Positions 53,538-61,629 of a stretch of 64,000 nt of DNA are shown here, piece after piece. The notes under the pieces are model-generated. The model was not told where the DNA came from. It did no database searches and worked only from the letters and a program-made list of their open reading frames with translations. Source of the stretch: Ramlibacter paludis (GTDB lineage: Bacteria; Pseudomonadota; Gammaproteobacteria; Burkholderiales; Burkholderiaceae_C); the NCBI RefSeq assembly GCF_022012305.1, contig NZ_JAKLTM010000001.1, forward strand, positions 1,226,046-1,290,045, given 5' to 3'. Numbering within the stretch: position 1 is the first letter of the stretch; every line of letters starts with the position of its first letter. Made by a program: the position numbers and the translations under genes.

Positions 53538-53980
53538 CCGGCCCGGCCCGCGGGTTGTGCGGCCACGCGGCGCAGCAGCACGATGGCGCGGGCGAGCTCC
53601 TGCTGTTCGCGCGGCGAGAGCTGGTCCTGCAGCGCGTGCAGCAGCCAGTCCTGCTTGGCGGCGCGGCCGTCCTTCAGCCACTTGCGGCTGGCCGGCGTGA
53701 TCGACAGCAGCGTCTGGCGGCCGTCTTCGGGGTCGGGCGCACCGGTGACCAGGCCGGCGGCAAGCAGCACGCCGACCGTCGCGCCCATCGACTGCGGCCG
53801 CACGCCGGCGGCGCGCGCCAGCGTCGTCGCGGTGGCGGGGCCTTCGAGGTCCAGCCGGCGCAACACATGCAGTTGCGAAGCGGTGAGGTCGCCGGTGTCG
53901 GCCTGCGCGCGCAGGCGGCGGCGCAGCTGGCCCAGCACTTCGTGCAGGTCGGCGGCAAGTGCGGTTGCGGTGTCGGTCAT
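53534..53980 (-). CDS. MarR family transcriptional regulator
   Basis: This 148-residue winged-helix protein has the HTH region TLARAAGVRPQSMGATVGVL and the wing DPEDGRQTLLSI with the conserved D-x-R. It probably represses its own operon with the MFS exporter and derepresses on binding a toxic ligand. A small inverted repeat lies in the upstream gap towards the divergent Bug gene. Confidence 0.9.
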   Translation of the reverse strand: MTDTATALAADLHEVLGQLRRRLRAQADTGDLTASQLHVLRRLDLEGPATATTLARAAGVRPQSMGATVGVLLAAGLVTGAPDPEDGRQTLLSITPASRKWLKDGRAAKQDWLLHALQDQLSPREQQELARAIVLLRRVAAQPAGRAG

Positions 53981-54003
53981 TGGGCGGGATAGGAAGCCTG
54001 ACT

Positions 54004-54023
54004 GATAAGTTTAGCTGTTTATC
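54004..54023. promoter_or_regulatory. Candidate MarR operator
   Basis: GATAA (54004-54008) and TTATC (54019-54023) form an AT-rich inverted repeat 23 bp upstream of the MarR start, in otherwise GC-rich DNA. Arms are short, so the call is tentative. Confidence 0.35.
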
Positions 54024-54112
54024 TTGTGCCTGGCCGCGACCCTGACGAAATCCCCGTTGACGCCTTGCGCGCGCGGCCTGTAGCCTGACCCGATTCCCAT
54101 AGGAGACTTGCG

Positions 54113-55081
54113 ATGCGTCTGTTGCGTACTATCGTTTCCGGGGCGCTGCTGCTGTGCAGCGCGCTCGCCGTGAGCGCCGCCGAGCCCGAGTACCCGAGCA
54201 AGCCCATCAAGTGGGTGGTGGCCTATCCGCCCGGCGGCACCACCGACCTGCTGGCGCGGCTGATGGGGCAGAACCTGTCGCAGCGCCTGAACCAGCAGGT
54301 GGTCATCGAGAACAAGCCCGGCGGCGGCAACAACATCGGCACCGAGTTCGCCGCCAAGTCGCCGCCGGACGGCTACACCATCTTCCTGGTGAACCCGGCC
54401 AATGCGATCAATGCCACGCTCTATCCCAAGCTGAACTTCAACTTCCTGGAAGACATGGCGCCGGTCGCCGGCATCGTGCGCGTGCCCAACGTGATGACCG
54501 TGACCAAGAACTTCCCGGCCAAGACGGTCGCGGAGTTCATCGAGTACGGCAAGAAGAACCCGGACAAGATCAACATGGCCTCGTCCGGCGCCGGCACCTC
54601 GGTGCACCTGTCGGGCGAGCTGTTCAAGTCCATGGCCGGCATCAACATGAAGCACGTGCCGTACAAGGGCGCCGGCCCCGCCACCACCGACCTGATCGGC
54701 GGCCAGGTCGACGTGCTGTTCGACAACATGCCGTCGATCATCAGCCACATCCGCGCCGGCACCGTGCGCGCGCTGGGCGTGACCAGCGCGCAGCGTTCGC
54801 CCGCGCTGCCCGACGTGCCGGCGGTGGGCGACACGGTGCCCGGCTACGAAGCCAGCGCCTGGTTCGGCGTCGCCGTGCCCAAGGGCACGCCGCCGGCCGT
54901 GATCGCGCGCCTGAACAAGGAAGTGAATGCCGCCTTGGCCGACCCGGTGATGAAGGCCAAGCTGGCCGACCTGGGCGGCGTGCCCATCGCCGGCACGCCG
55001 GAGGACTTCTGGAAGCTGCATCGCATGGAAACCGAGAAGTGGGCGAAGGTGGTGAAGGCTTCCGGAGCGACGGCCGAATGA
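54113..55081 (+). CDS. Bug-family tripartite tricarboxylate binding protein
   Basis: The 322-residue product has a signal peptide (LLLCSALAVSAAEP), WVVAYPPGGTTDLLARLM and NKPGGGNNIGTEF, all typical of Bug/TctC proteins. AGGAGA precedes the ATG. It lies about 1.7 kb from the TctBA genes on the opposite strand and is the closest candidate to serve as their binding protein. Confidence 0.9.
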   Translation: MRLLRTIVSGALLLCSALAVSAAEPEYPSKPIKWVVAYPPGGTTDLLARLMGQNLSQRLNQQVVIENKPGGGNNIGTEFAAKSPPDGYTIFLVNPANAINATLYPKLNFNFLEDMAPVAGIVRVPNVMTVTKNFPAKTVAEFIEYGKKNPDKINMASSGAGTSVHLSGELFKSMAGINMKHVPYKGAGPATTDLIGGQVDVLFDNMPSIISHIRAGTVRALGVTSAQRSPALPDVPAVGDTVPGYEASAWFGVAVPKGTPPAVIARLNKEVNAALADPVMKAKLADLGGVPIAGTPEDFWKLHRMETEKWAKVVKASGATAE

Positions 55082-55114
55082 GCCCTCCCGTGGGGGCGGG
55101 ATAATCCCGCTCCC

Positions 55115-55654
55115 ATGCCCGTGATCGCCATCCGCCCCGTCGACAAGTTTCCCGAACCCGACTTCACCCGCCTGCAGCGCGAAGTGTTCCGCGACGTGCA
55201 GCAGGTCTCGGAGCCGCTGGCCGCCGTGCTTGAAGCCGAAGCAGCGGTGCGTCCCGCGGATCTCGAGGCGCCGTCCTTCTCACCCGCCATGCGCCGCCTG
55301 GGCGCCTACGACGGCGAGCAGCTGGTGGGCTGGAGCACGGGCTGGATGGAACGCGGCAACGTCTGGTACATGGCCAACAGCGGCGTGGTCGCGTCGCATC
55401 GGCGCCAGGGGATCTACTCGCGCTTGCTGGCCGAAGCCTGTGCGCTGGCGCGCGAGAGCGGCGCCGTGGTGGTCCGTTCGCAGCACTCGGTGATGAACAA
55501 CGCGGTGCTGGCGGCCAAGCTGCGCAAGGGCTTCCACATCTCCGGGCTGTCGCACTCCGCGCAGATGGGGACGTTGGTGGAGCTGACCTTGCATCTGACG
55601 CCGGAGCGACTGGCGCTGTTCCGGGAGCGGGTGCTCCCGTACGTCGCGCCTTGA
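55115..55654 (+). CDS. GNAT family N-acetyltransferase
   Basis: This 179-residue protein has the GNAT acetyl-CoA loop VVASHRRQGIYSRLLAEA (R/Q-x-x-G-x-G/A position occupied by RRQGIY). The remaining sequence fits the fold. The acyl acceptor is unknown. Its 3' end is followed by a large inverted repeat. Confidence 0.78.
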   Translation: MPVIAIRPVDKFPEPDFTRLQREVFRDVQQVSEPLAAVLEAEAAVRPADLEAPSFSPAMRRLGAYDGEQLVGWSTGWMERGNVWYMANSGVVASHRRQGIYSRLLAEACALARESGAVVVRSQHSVMNNAVLAAKLRKGFHISGLSHSAQMGTLVELTLHLTPERLALFRERVLPYVAP

Positions 55655-55660
55655 GGGGCG

Positions 55661-55767
55661 AGCCGCGGTTCGCCTGCGGGCTCACCACGGCCTACGGGAG
55701 TCGTGAGTCGGGAATCCCGGTTTCGTAGGCCGTGGTGAGCGGCGCCAGCCCGAACCGCGGCTGGCGC
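55661..55767. repeat. Large nested inverted repeat
   Basis: An inner perfect 17-bp inverted repeat pairs 55680-55696 (GCTCACCACGGCCTACG) with 55724-55740. Outside it a 12-bp pair joins 55661-55672 (AGCCGCGGTTCG) and 55751-55762. The right side can alternatively fold as a hairpin GCGCCAGCC/GGCTGGCGC (55742-55750 with 55759-55767). It lies between the convergent GNAT and membrane-protein genes and could terminate both. Confidence 0.7.
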
Positions 55768-55768
55768 G

Positions 55769-56638
55769 TCACGCCTTCCCCGCCGCGCGAGCCTCGTCGG
55801 CCATGGCAACGCGTGTACCACTCTGTTCGGCGTGCCGGACGGCCTGCGCCGGATCCTTCTGCAGCTTGGTGAGCGACATCTCGTAGGTCTTCAGCCCCCA
55901 GTAAAGGGCGAAGAGCCAGATCTCGCCGGCCTCCAGCATGAAGAGCGCCACGGTTTCCTCGCCGCCCGCCAGGTAGACCTTCAGGCCGCCGGCGATACCG
56001 ACGATGGGCATCATGAGCGCGATGAGGCGATAGAGCCAGAGGAAGGTCTTCTTGCCGAGGCGCGTGCCGGGCGGCAGGTAATCGAGCGACTTGCCGGCGC
56101 AGAACCAGGCGACGATGAAGAGCAGCACGAACAGGCCGATGGCCGCGATGTAGTGGTAGGGCGGGTCGGCCTGGCCCACATCCGCCCAGTTGCCGATCGC
56201 CGGACACAGCGCCTTGAGGTCTCGCACGCGCTGCGACGCCGGCTCGCCCATCTTGGGCAGCCGCTCAGGTACCAGAGCCACCGTCACCGCGCACAGTGCC
56301 GCCAGGTTCAGCAGCCAGTTCTCCAGGTCGGTGAGGCCCTTGTACGCGTAGAGCCCGGCGGCGATCGCGAACAGCATGCCGACCAGGAGGCTGCGCATGG
56401 GGAAGGCGGCGCAATCGTGCAGCGTCGCGGCTGCCCAGAAGTACGCGCTGAGCGAGGGTTGCCGCGCCAGGTCGTGCGCCCATGCGCCCCAGGCCCAGAG
56501 CACCAACGGAAAGGCGAAGGCGAGCAGCGCCAGCCCGAGGCGGATGGCCAGGTAGGTGGCCGAGAAATGCCGCCAGAGCGCCTGTTCGTCGGGCGGCGGT
56601 GGCGTGTTCAGGCCTTTCAGCCCCTTGGGTGTTTCCAT
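55769..56638 (-). CDS. Multi-spanning membrane protein of unknown function
   Basis: The 289-residue product has about six hydrophobic segments (for example LAIRLGLALLAFAFPLVLWA and AAIGLFVLLFIVAWFCAG) and a hydrophilic C-terminus. GAGGGAGGGAA precedes the ATG at 56638. I do not recognise the family. It lies downstream of tctA, separated by a strong terminator, so it is probably transcribed on its own. Confidence 0.72.
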   Translation of the reverse strand: METPKGLKGLNTPPPPDEQALWRHFSATYLAIRLGLALLAFAFPLVLWAWGAWAHDLARQPSLSAYFWAAATLHDCAAFPMRSLLVGMLFAIAAGLYAYKGLTDLENWLLNLAALCAVTVALVPERLPKMGEPASQRVRDLKALCPAIGNWADVGQADPPYHYIAAIGLFVLLFIVAWFCAGKSLDYLPPGTRLGKKTFLWLYRLIALMMPIVGIAGGLKVYLAGGEETVALFMLEAGEIWLFALYWGLKTYEMSLTKLQKDPAQAVRHAEQSGTRVAMADEARAAGKA

Positions 56639-56700
56639 GGTTCCCTCCCTCTGCTTCTGCGCGCAGACGCCGAAATGTAGCCGCAGGGAGGCGAACCGCC

Positions 56701-56727
56701 AAAAAAAAGCGGCCCTCGAAGGGCCGC
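56701..56727 (-). terminator. Rho-independent terminator after tctA
   Basis: On the minus strand a perfect 8-bp stem GCGGCCCT/AGGGCCGC with a three-base loop is followed by eight T residues. It lies 22 bp beyond the TctA stop and ends the tctBA transcript. Confidence 0.9.
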
Positions 56728-56748
56728 CAAACAAGGAGTATCAAGCAA

Positions 56749-58278
56749 TCATTCGGCCTGGTGCGCAAGCACGGGTTCCACCACCGGAACGAACTTTCCC
56801 TTGCGGCGCACCTGCAGGAAGAACGCCACCAGCTGCCACACGATGAACACCGCGATCAGGCCCAGCAGCGTGCCGCTGATCGGACGCGTCATGAAGGCGC
56901 CGAAGCTGCCGCGCGACAGCAGCATGGCGCGGCGGAAGTTCTCTTCCAGCATCGGGCCCAGGATGAAGCCGAGCATCAGCGGCGCCGCGTCCAGGTCCAG
57001 GCGCAGGAACATGTAGCCCATGAAGCCGAACAGCGCGGTGATGAACACGTCGTCCAGGTTGTTGTTGACGCTGTAGGTGCCGATGCAGCAGAAGAACAGG
57101 ATCGACGGGAACAGCACGGCGTACGGGATCTTGAAGACCGACAGCCAGTAGCGCACCAGCGGCACGTTGAGCGTGATCAGGAAGCAGTTGCCCACCCACA
57201 TGCTCGCCACCAGGCCCCAGAACAGGTCGGGGTGGCCGGCGATCATGTTGGGGCCGGGCTGGATGCCCTTGATGACGAAGGCCGCCATCATGAGCGCCAT
57301 CACCGCGTTCTCCGGGATGCCGATGGACATCAGCGGGATGAAGCTGGTGCGGGCGGCCGCTTCGTCGGCGGCGGCCTGGCCGGCCACGCCTTCGATGCAG
57401 CCGGTGCCGATCTCGTGCTTGTACTTGCTGACCTTCTTGTCGATGGCATAGGCCGCGAACTGCGCGATGGTGGGGCCGCCGCCGGGCAGGATGCCCAGGA
57501 AGGAGCCGACCGCGCTGCCGCGCAAGGCGCTCGGGATGATCCGCTTGAACTCGGGCCAGGTGGGCATCAGCTTGATCGCGCCGTTGAAGGGCGAACGCTC
57601 TTCGCCGCTGTCGAGGTTCTTCGTGATCTCCGCGATGCCGAAGCAGCCCAGCGCGATGCTCACCAGCCCGACGCCGTCCGCGAGGAAAGGCAGGTCGAGC
57701 GTGAAGCGCTGCATGCCGCTGTTCACGTCGGTGCCGATCGAGCCGAGCAGCACGCCGATCATGCACATCGCCATGCCGTTGACCAGGCTGCCGGTGGTGA
57801 CGAAGCTGACGCAGACGAAGCCCACCAGCATCAACGCGCAGTAGTCGGCCGGGCCGAACAGGAAGGCGACCTCGCCGAGCGTGGGCGCCAGCAGCGAGAG
57901 AACGACGATCGCCACCGTGCCGCCGATGAAGCTGGAGACGCCGGCCGTGAACAGGGCGAGCCCGGTCTTGCCCTTCAATGTCATCGCGTACCCGTCGATG
58001 CAGGCCACGATGCTGCTCGCATGCGGGATCTTCATCGTGATCGCGCTGACGCTGTCGCCGTACTGCGCGCCGTAGTAGATGCCGGCCAGCATGATGAGCG
58101 CGCCGCCCGTGGGGATGGAGTACGTGAGCGGCAGCAGGATGCTGATGGTGGCCAGGGGGCCCAGGCCGGGCAGCAGGCCGACGAGCGTGCCGACCGTGCA
58201 GCCGATGGCGCAGTACAGCAGGTTCTGCCAGGTGAGCGCGACGCCGAAGCCGAGCGCGAGGTTGTGGAGGACTTCCAT
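56749..58278 (-). CDS. tctA: Tripartite tricarboxylate transporter large permease
   Basis: This 509-residue inner-membrane protein is the large TctA subunit, with about twelve segments and typical stretches GLLPGLGPLATISILLPLTY and GILPGGGPTIAQFAAYAIDK. It works with TctB and a periplasmic TctC protein for sodium- or proton-driven uptake of carboxylates. It starts 2 bases from the tctB stop. No tctC is in the same operon. A strong terminator follows. Confidence 0.95.
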   Translation of the reverse strand: MEVLHNLALGFGVALTWQNLLYCAIGCTVGTLVGLLPGLGPLATISILLPLTYSIPTGGALIMLAGIYYGAQYGDSVSAITMKIPHASSIVACIDGYAMTLKGKTGLALFTAGVSSFIGGTVAIVVLSLLAPTLGEVAFLFGPADYCALMLVGFVCVSFVTTGSLVNGMAMCMIGVLLGSIGTDVNSGMQRFTLDLPFLADGVGLVSIALGCFGIAEITKNLDSGEERSPFNGAIKLMPTWPEFKRIIPSALRGSAVGSFLGILPGGGPTIAQFAAYAIDKKVSKYKHEIGTGCIEGVAGQAAADEAAARTSFIPLMSIGIPENAVMALMMAAFVIKGIQPGPNMIAGHPDLFWGLVASMWVGNCFLITLNVPLVRYWLSVFKIPYAVLFPSILFFCCIGTYSVNNNLDDVFITALFGFMGYMFLRLDLDAAPLMLGFILGPMLEENFRRAMLLSRGSFGAFMTRPISGTLLGLIAVFIVWQLVAFFLQVRRKGKFVPVVEPVLAHQAE

Positions 58279-58279
58279 G

Positions 58280-58705
58280 TCAGTACAGGGGCAGGTTGAA
58301 GCCGAGGAGTTTCTGGAAGGCCAGGGCCACGCAGACGAGGCCGGCGGAGATGTAGATGTTGCGCAGCACCGAGTACTTCGTCTTGCCGGCGAAGGAGGCG
58401 ATGAACACCATCACGATGATCCCGAGGATCATGTTGAGGAAGTGCGAGACCAGCGCGAAGCCGCACAGCGCGCCCAGGATCAGCAGGATGTTCTTGGGGT
58501 TGAAGCCGAGCGGAACGTGGTCGACGAAACGCGAGCGGATGATGGTGACGATGGCGATCAGCCCCAGCAGGCCGGCGATCATCAGCGGGAAGAGGCCGGG
58601 GCCGGCGCGCGCGAAATCGCCGATCGGATAGCGCGCGGACGTCAGCCCGAAGGCCAGGGAAATTGCCAGCAGGAACAGTCCCCTGACAAGGTTGCGGTCG
58701 TTCAT
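58280..58705 (-). CDS. tctB: Tripartite tricarboxylate transporter small subunit
   Basis: The 141-residue product has four hydrophobic segments and fits TctB in size, position and pattern (ARAGPGLFPLMIAGLLGLIA). It assembles with TctA. It is preceded by about 100 bp, then the two-component genes, and is probably activated by them. Confidence 0.9.
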   Translation of the reverse strand: MNDRNLVRGLFLLAISLAFGLTSARYPIGDFARAGPGLFPLMIAGLLGLIAIVTIIRSRFVDHVPLGFNPKNILLILGALCGFALVSHFLNMILGIIVMVFIASFAGKTKYSVLRNIYISAGLVCVALAFQKLLGFNLPLY

Positions 58706-58807
58706 GAGGGTGGGGTGAGTGAGGATTCGGGCAGGCTTCGATGGTCCTGCCCGCTCACTGACCGGAAACTGACCTTCCCCGTGAGAGGAAGTACGTAGCG
58801 ACCTGTA

Positions 58808-60229
58808 TCAGGCGTCCCTTAGGGTGGGTTCGCGCAGCGACCCCACCACCGGAAACGCGATCTCGCACACCCACCCTTGGCCATCCGGCCCGCTGCGCAG
58901 CGCCATGCGCGCATTCATCAGCCGCGCGTACTGCGCCACCAGTGCGAGCCCGAGCCCCGCCCCTTGTCCGAGCAACTGCCCCGCCTCCCCCTGCGCGCCG
59001 CGCGCGGCCAGCGCGTGCTGCTGCTCGCGCGGCGCGCCCGGGCCGTTGTCCTGCACCGAGAGCAGGACGTGCTCCGTGGTCTGTTCGACGGCGACCGTCA
59101 CCGCCAGCGGCCGCCCGGCGGAGACGCCATAGCGCAAGGCGTTGTCCACCAGGTTGTTCAGGATGCCTTCCAGCAGCGTGGGCTCGGCCGCCACCCACAC
59201 CGGCGCGTCGATGCCGCGCGCACCGAGGTCGACGCCGGCCGCATCGGCGCGCGGCAGGAAGCGCAGCACGCATTCGCGCACCACGGCGTCGAGGGCGACC
59301 GGCTCCAGCAGCAAACGGCTTTCCGCTTCGGCGGCCAAGGCGAGCGCCAGTAGCCGATCGACCAGCGAAGTCGCCCGTGCTTCGCTGGCCGCGATCGCCG
59401 CCAGTTGTTCGCGCGCCACGTGCGGGTCCGCGTGGCCCAGGCCATAGCTCGCCAGCGCGCGGATGCCGGCCAGCGGCGTGCGCAGTTCGTGGGCGACGTT
59501 GCCGGCGAACTCCTTCTGCGCGCGGATGCTGCGGTCCAGCCGCTGCAGCAGCGCGTTGACGGTGGTGGCCAGCACCTGCAGGTCGCGCGTCGACGCTTCG
59601 TCGGGCACGGGGCCGAGATCGCCCGAGCCGCGATGCGCCAGCGCCTGCTGCAGCGTGGCCAGCGGTTGCAGGTCGCGCGCGATCGAGCGGCGCAGCCACG
59701 CGGCCAGCAGCACCAGCAGCAGCAGTTGCGGCAGCAGCGAATAGAGCATCAGCTGGCGCAGCGTGGCGTCGCGCGAGCTGGTGGTCTGCGCCACGGTCAC
59801 GTCGAAGCGCGCGGGGTTCTGCTCGCGCAGCGTCACCGCGCGCAGCACCTTGCCGGCAAAGGCGATGTCGTCGAAGTGGAAAGCCTCGGACTTCTCGCCG
59901 GCGGGCGCGAGCAGGTCGGGTTGCCCGGCCAACACCGTGCCGTCGGGCGCGCGCACGCTGAAGAACATCGTCTCCGCCTGGTCGAACAGCACCGTGTTCA
60001 CTTCGTGCGGCGACAGCTCCAGCCGCAGCTTGCCGTTTTCGATGCGCACGTGCGTGGCCAGCAGGTAGGCGTCGTCCAGCAGGGAGCGGTCGAAGGCGCG
60101 CTGGGCGAAGTACTGCGCCACCGCGAAGGACACCACCGTGCCGGCCACCCACGTCAGCGCCAGCGGCAGCAGCACCGTGCGCAGCAGCCGCTGGCGCAGG
60201 CTGGGCGGCGCCGGCACGGACTCGCTCAA
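58808..60229 (-). CDS. TctE-like sensor histidine kinase
   Basis: This kinase of about 473 residues has an N-terminal membrane segment (VLLPLALTWVAGTVVSFAVA), a periplasmic domain of about 110 residues, a second membrane segment, HAMP-like linker, H-box AGNVAHELRTPLAGIRAL, N-box NNLVDNALRYG, G1 VQDNGPGAP and G2 GLGLALVA. No ATG fits; TTG at 60229 overlaps the regulator's stop (TTGA) and GTG at 60217 is an alternative. It probably senses a carboxylate and controls the adjacent tctBA genes. Its 3' end contains a hairpin repeat. Confidence 0.88.
   Translation of the reverse strand: MSESVPAPPSLRQRLLRTVLLPLALTWVAGTVVSFAVAQYFAQRAFDRSLLDDAYLLATHVRIENGKLRLELSPHEVNTVLFDQAETMFFSVRAPDGTVLAGQPDLLAPAGEKSEAFHFDDIAFAGKVLRAVTLREQNPARFDVTVAQTTSSRDATLRQLMLYSLLPQLLLLVLLAAWLRRSIARDLQPLATLQQALAHRGSGDLGPVPDEASTRDLQVLATTVNALLQRLDRSIRAQKEFAGNVAHELRTPLAGIRALASYGLGHADPHVAREQLAAIAASEARATSLVDRLLALALAAEAESRLLLEPVALDAVVRECVLRFLPRADAAGVDLGARGIDAPVWVAAEPTLLEGILNNLVDNALRYGVSAGRPLAVTVAVEQTTEHVLLSVQDNGPGAPREQQHALAARGAQGEAGQLLGQGAGLGLALVAQYARLMNARMALRSGPDGQGWVCEIAFPVVGSLREPTLRDA
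58823..58847 (-). repeat. GGTGGG hairpin repeat, copy 4
   Basis: Read on the minus strand, GGTGGGGTCGC and GCGAACCCACC enclose TGC, with the same mismatch as copies 1-3. It lies in the last codons of the histidine kinase gene. Confidence 0.65.
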
Positions 60230-60915
60230 GCCTCGGGCTCCACCAGGTAGCCGAGGCCGCGCAGCGTGCGGATCTGCGCGCCCGAGCCGGCGAGCTTCTT
60301 GCGCAGGCGCGAGATGAAGGCCTCGAGGGCGTTGTCCGGCAGCAGGTCGTCCAGGTCGGAGAGCTTGGCCGACAGCTCGCGCTTGCTGCAGACGCGGCCG
60401 GGCGGCGTCATCAGCTCCCACAGCACCTCGAACTCGCGCGCCGGCATTTCCATCAACTGGCCATTGAGCTGGAAGGTGCGCGCGGCGCGGTCCAGCGACA
60501 GCTGTCCGACGGCGACGCGGTCGTTGCCGCCGGCGGAGCGGCGCACCAGCGCGTGCAGGCGGGCTTCGACCTCGCCCAGGTCGAAGGGCTTGCCCAGGTA
60601 ATCGTCGGCGCCGGCGTTGAGTCCGGCGATGCGTTCGTCGGTGCGGTTGCGCGCCGTGAGCACCAGCACCGGCGTGCGGTCGCCGCGGGCGCGGGCCGAG
60701 CGCAGCACCGTGAGCCCGCTGGCCAGGCCGGACTGCGGGCGCTTGTTCAGGGGCAGGTTGAGGTCGAGGATAACCACGTCGAATGCCTGCACCCGCCACA
60801 GGTGCTCGGCGTCTTCGACGGTGGCGGCTTCGTCGACACGGTGCCCGGATTCGCGCAGCTTGCGCAGGATGACGCCGCGCAGCACGGCGTCGTCTTCGAC
60901 CAGGAGGATTCGCAT
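60226..60915 (-). CDS. TctD-like OmpR-family response regulator
   Basis: The 229-residue product has a receiver domain with Asp51 as the phosphorylation site (VVILDLNLP) and Lys109 (GKPFDLGE), and a winged-helix DNA-binding domain (ELMTPPGRVCSKRELSAKLS). Relative to usual OmpR-type receivers there is an insert of about seven residues after the Asp loop (NKRPQSGLA). The ATG at 60915 follows no long spacer and is preferred. It pairs with the kinase downstream and probably regulates tctBA. Confidence 0.93.
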   Translation of the reverse strand: MRILLVEDDAVLRGVILRKLRESGHRVDEAATVEDAEHLWRVQAFDVVILDLNLPLNKRPQSGLASGLTVLRSARARGDRTPVLVLTARNRTDERIAGLNAGADDYLGKPFDLGEVEARLHALVRRSAGGNDRVAVGQLSLDRAARTFQLNGQLMEMPAREFEVLWELMTPPGRVCSKRELSAKLSDLDDLLPDNALEAFISRLRKKLAGSGAQIRTLRGLGYLVEPEA

Positions 60916-61226
60916 GGGGGGGATGGTAGCGGGGCGGGTGAGGCCACCACCCTGCCAGCTGCTTTCGGCTGAAAAGAAGGGCTGGTTCAGTCGGGTGCGG
61001 AGTCGGGTGAGAGCGACGATGCGCGGAAAACACGGACCCTCCGTTCGGAGTGGCGCTTGCGGGAAAAGCTGCCAGATAATGCAAGAGTCATGCGCCCGAG
61101 TCACGCCAGATGACTGCGCCAGCAACGACTTACGGGGGGAATCTGCCAGATGGCTTCAGGTGTTATCCAGCGGTGTTATGGCGCGCGGGTGCGGTCTATA
61201 TCAAGTTAGACATCGGGACCGAAGCA
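60916..61226. other. Intergenic region between the response regulator and the cassette array
   Basis: About 310 bp without a convincing gene. The left part is the regulator's promoter region. The right part holds GGTGTTAT direct repeats (61159-61166, 61172-61179) and a GTTAGAC core at 61205-61211. No remnant of an integrase gene could be recognised in any frame. Confidence 0.6.
61159..61211 (+). other. attI-like recombination site or cassette R' boundary
   Basis: GTTAGAC at 61205-61211 has the GTTRRRY form of an integron core site and matches the R' boxes of the attC sites downstream. Upstream lie two direct repeats, GGTGTTATCCAGC and GGTGTTATGGCGC (13-bp period). This resembles the arrangement in attI1, where GATGTTA-type integrase-binding repeats precede the core. 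No R'' partner of an attC could be found upstream, which also favours attI. The identification is inference. Confidence 0.5.
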
Positions 61227-61490
61227 ATGGGGTCGATCGACCAAGTGCTCCAACGGGCAATCAGCCCTTCTTCAGTTCGCGCTGACGGATATCTCACGCT
61301 CCCTCGCAGCTATGGCGTGTATGAAGTGCCGTCTGCTGCTTCCTCCAGCCGTCGTTTCCGCTTCGGCAATCATCCTGTGCGAATGAGGGAGCTCGAAAAG
61401 GAGTTTGGTTCGTGCAAATTGGTGCACCTCTTCAGCTCGCGAGAAGACGCCAAACTCGTGGCACTCGCCCTAGCGCGAGCAAGACGCTAA
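61227..61490 (+). CDS. Cassette 1 protein, unknown function
   Basis: This 87-residue protein starts at the first ATG inside the cassette, 21 bases after its boundary. It is basic with a mixed pattern (SYGVYEVPSAASSSRRFRFG; ELEKEFGSCKLVHLFSSRED). No signal peptide or family is recognised. The frame is open further upstream, but a start there would cross the recombination site and is unlikely. The gene is followed by attC1 after 20 bp. Confidence 0.62.
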   Translation: MGSIDQVLQRAISPSSVRADGYLTLPRSYGVYEVPSAASSSRRFRFGNHPVRMRELEKEFGSCKLVHLFSSREDAKLVALALARARR

Positions 61491-61510
61491 CCCCGGATGC
61501 GCCACCCAAT

Positions 61511-61624
61511 GTCTAACATGTCGTTCGACACGGACACGAACCAGCAGCGCGCCGCCATGCGCTCGTGTGATCGTGCACCTGGCGGCGCGCTGCCGGTTCG
61601 CGCCGGTCAACTCCGACGTTAGAC
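61511..61624 (+). other. attC site 1 (114 bp)
   Basis: R'' GTCTAAC (61511-61517) and R' GTTAGAC (61618-61624) are exact complements. Inside, TCGACACGGACACGAACC pairs with its right-hand partner except for unpaired A residues, the extrahelical bases expected in attC. A stem of about 21 bp with two mismatches follows, and the loop contains ATCGTGCAC. Confidence 0.85.
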
Positions 61625-61629
61625 CTCAC

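Noticed and set aside
61057..61080. Possible cassette promoter TTGCGG...GATAAT
   Set aside because: The spacing between the hexamers is only 12 bp and no better -35 is placed at 16-18 bp.
60916..61125. N-terminal extension of the response regulator frame
   Set aside because: MRILLVEDD at 60915 is the standard receiver start; the extension is unlike any receiver domain.
61110..61226. Upstream extension of the cassette 1 frame
   Set aside because: It would cross the GTTAGAC recombination point, so the cassette would not carry its own start; the ATG at 61227 is used instead.
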